Shown one piece after another: positions 4,962 through 6,494 of a DNA stretch of 6,494 nt; position 1 is the stretch's first letter; the number at the start of each line of letters is the position of its first letter. Made by a program: the position numbers and the translations under genes. Source of the stretch: Nitrospira lenta. GTDB taxonomy: Bacteria > Nitrospirota > Nitrospiria > Nitrospirales > Nitrospiraceae. The notes under the pieces are model-generated. The model was given only the letters and a program-made list of their open reading frames with translations, had not been told where the DNA came from and searched no databases. The DNA is taken from assembly GCA_945906715.1 (NCBI GenBank), contig CAMDRK010000154.1, positions 1 through 6,494 of the forward strand, given 5' to 3'.

Positions 4962-6494
4962 TTATCCGGAAGTTTTGCGCGCTGCAGAGGCTGAACTCCT
5001 GAGGCGGCGCACTGCCGTCGATCGATCAGGCAGCGGAAGACTCGATACTGCCGCTTCTGCTCTGTCGACTCGTTGCATCCGATCGAGTATCAAGGGGCGT
5101 AGGTGAAAGTCGGACTCGATGACGTCGATTTCTCTCCGCTTGCAAATCTGTACAGCGTGCTGCAACGCGTACCCGTTAATTTTGTTCGATGAGACAATGA
5201 GAGCTTCAACCGGGAGCCTGTCCAGAATTCCGTTCAAATCCTCGCTAGACCCCAGCACTGACACACTGTCGATGATGCGGCCTTTTAACGAACTATCGTC
5301 ATCGATAAACCCATCGGGACGGAATCCCAGAAGCGTATTCTGACGCAATTCACGGAGCACGAGCTGTCCGCCGAGGCCGGCCCCATAGATGAGGGCTCCG
5401 CGCGCGTCACGATGAATCTTGTGTTGAAAATGCCTGACCACACGGTAGACGCTCCGGACTCCGCCCATCAGCCAGCCGAGAACCAACGCATCCACGACAA
5501 AAAGGCTCACGGTTCCATCCAGCGGTTCGTTCACGAGGACGATGGCGTAGGACAATACCCCTCCAGTGCAGACGGCGAGACCGACCCGCATCAAATCTCC
5601 CACCCCGACGGCTTGCCATACGCCACGATGCAGGCCGAATAGGTAGAAGAATGCGAACTGCACCGCCATGACGATGGGGAACATATTCAAATGCCATTGC
5701 CCCGCCTCTTGGAAGGCCTCCGTCGAAAGAGATCCATAGACCAGGACGTATGCCGCCCAGTATGCGCAGGTGATTAGGAGCAGGTCGAGGTACCCGAAGA
5801 AGAACTTCCGGTCGAACTTCATTTCGCTGAACCACCGGAGCGCCCATCCGATCCGGAGGGTCTGGGTATCGGCGTAGCCGAGTTTCCCGATCCCGATGGC
5901 GGTGGCAAAGCCGACTGTCGCCAGAATCAAGCCGGCGTTGCGGTACTTCGCGATCACAGAGAGCATGGCCAGACCCGACAGGACTGTCCCCGCGGCATAG
6001 AGCGCGAGCACCGCATGGCGATGCGACAGTCCCAAAGCAATCAGGCGGTGATGGATATGTCCGTGGTCTCCGACAAACATGAGCCTGGCAGCCAAGCGAT
6101 ACCGTCCCAGTAGACTGATCGACTCATTTCCCTGGAGACCCTGAGAAAAACGCCGAATCATGGAAATCATCGTGTCCAGAATCGGCAGACCGAAAATCAG
6201 CAGAGGAATCACCACGGCCAAGGCCGTCACTTCCTGTTCCGTTCCCTTGATGGCGGTCACGGCGAGGAAGTACCCAATCAACTGGCTGCCGGCATCTCCG
6301 AGATAAATTCGCGCAGGGTTGAAGTTGTAGGGCAGGAACCCAACGAGGGCCCCCACCAGGATCGCCAGCATCGCAGCATCTTGGTAATCGCCTCGCATCG
6401 TGAACAAGACCATACAAGTTCCCGCTGCGATCGCGCCGAGCCCCGAAGCCAATCCGTCCAACCCGTCTACAAGGTTGTAGGCATTGGTCATCCC
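4962..6494 (-). CDS. WecA/MraY-type phosphoglycosyl transferase fused to a CapD/WbpM-like N-terminal module (partial, 5' end missing)
   Basis: Integral inner-membrane enzyme expected to transfer a sugar phosphate from a UDP-sugar to undecaprenyl phosphate, starting repeat-unit synthesis. The frame is open to the right edge. The Met at 6491 lies just before NAYNLVDGLDGLASG, an internal family motif, so the true start and the first Asp-rich motif are outside. Counting from that Met, FLPYNFNPARIYLGDAGS (52-69) and the histidine motif GDHGHIHHRL (141-150) match the WecA group. The C-terminal part is a second module: four predicted transmembrane helices (about 231-253, 269-286, 301-321, 327-347), including FYLFGLHRGVWQAVGVGDL (282-300), then a Rossmann-like domain starting ALIYGAGLGGQLVLREL (366-382) with GFIDDDSSLKGR (394-405). 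That layout is the N-terminal half of CapD/WbpM epimerases and of WbaP-type transferases, but neither catalytic domain follows; the protein stops after an Arg/Ser/Ala-rich tail. Sugar specificity cannot be read. Confidence 0.9.
   Translation of the reverse strand, partial: GMTNAYNLVDGLDGLASGLGAIAAGTCMVLFTMRGDYQDAAMLAILVGALVGFLPYNFNPARIYLGDAGSQLIGYFLAVTAIKGTEQEVTALAVVIPLLIFGLPILDTMISMIRRFSQGLQGNESISLLGRYRLAARLMFVGDHGHIHHRLIALGLSHRHAVLALYAAGTVLSGLAMLSVIAKYRNAGLILATVGFATAIGIGKLGYADTQTLRIGWALRWFSEMKFDRKFFFGYLDLLLITCAYWAAYVLVYGSLSTEAFQEAGQWHLNMFPIVMAVQFAFFYLFGLHRGVWQAVGVGDLMRVGLAVCTGGVLSYAIVLVNEPLDGTVSLFVVDALVLGWLMGGVRSVYRVVRHFQHKIHRDARGALIYGAGLGGQLVLRELRQNTLLGFRPDGFIDDDSSLKGRIIDSVSVLGSSEDLNGILDRLPVEALIVSSNKINGYALQHAVQICKRREIDVIESDFHLRPLILDRMQRVDRAEAAVSSLPLPDRSTAVRRLRSSASAARKTSG

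Noticed and set aside
5407..5847. Minus-strand frame of 146 codons within the transferase gene (also the frame at 6124-6417)
   Set aside because: They are alternative-frame shadows of the fusion gene, with Arg/Pro/Gly-rich translations and no independent motifs.
6489..6491. ATG at 6491 as the true start of the transferase gene
   Set aside because: The residues that follow (TNAYNLVDGLDGLA) are an internal, membrane-embedded family motif. The N-terminal helices and the first Asp-rich motif must lie upstream, beyond the window.

Overview
The window is a stretch of a polysaccharide (capsule or exopolysaccharide) synthesis and export locus. All four protein-coding genes lie on the minus strand, and I see no credible plus-strand gene. 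Reading in the direction of transcription (right to left) they are: (1) the 3' part of a membrane phosphoglycosyl transferase of the WecA/MraY type, fused to a CapD/WbpM-like membrane-plus-Rossmann module (entering from the right edge); (2) a Wzi-family outer-membrane beta-barrel protein; (3) a long, multi-SLBB Wza-type polysaccharide export protein; (4) the 5' part of a Wzz/GumC-type chain-length determinant (leaving through the left edge). Together these suggest a Wzy-dependent pathway: the first enzyme would load a sugar phosphate on undecaprenyl phosphate, Wzz would set chain length, Wza would carry polymer through the periplasm and outer membrane, and Wzi would help hold or assemble it at the surface. 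The polymerase, flippase and remaining glycosyltransferases are not in the window.

The protein types, the moderately high GC content and the 9-bp GTCTGTCTG-type repeats between genes suggest a Gram-negative environmental bacterium. The repeats remind me of Nitrospira genomes, but this is recollection plus inference and not proven by the sequence.

The intergenic DNA is the most unusual part. Two elements (about 3039-3155 and 4808-4959) each consist of 9-bp units on one arm, a unique core, and complementary 9-bp units on the other arm. Their inner left arm and core match at 42 of 47 positions, so they are copies of one dispersed element, in the same orientation. Each begins 1-2 bases after the stop codon of the upstream gene. 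The second runs into the wzi-like gene and supplies the first ~17 residues of its signal peptide as an in-frame (D/N)RP tripeptide repeat.

Between the first element and the Wza-type gene lies a plausible leader: a candidate sigma70-type promoter, then a 12-bp and a 7-bp perfect inverted repeat that interlock (pseudoknot or mutually exclusive hairpins), then a good Shine-Dalgarno site. Gene-free stretches are all under 300 bases: 472-520 (a ribosome-binding site only), 2879-3156 (leader plus element 1) and 4858-4961 (element 2).
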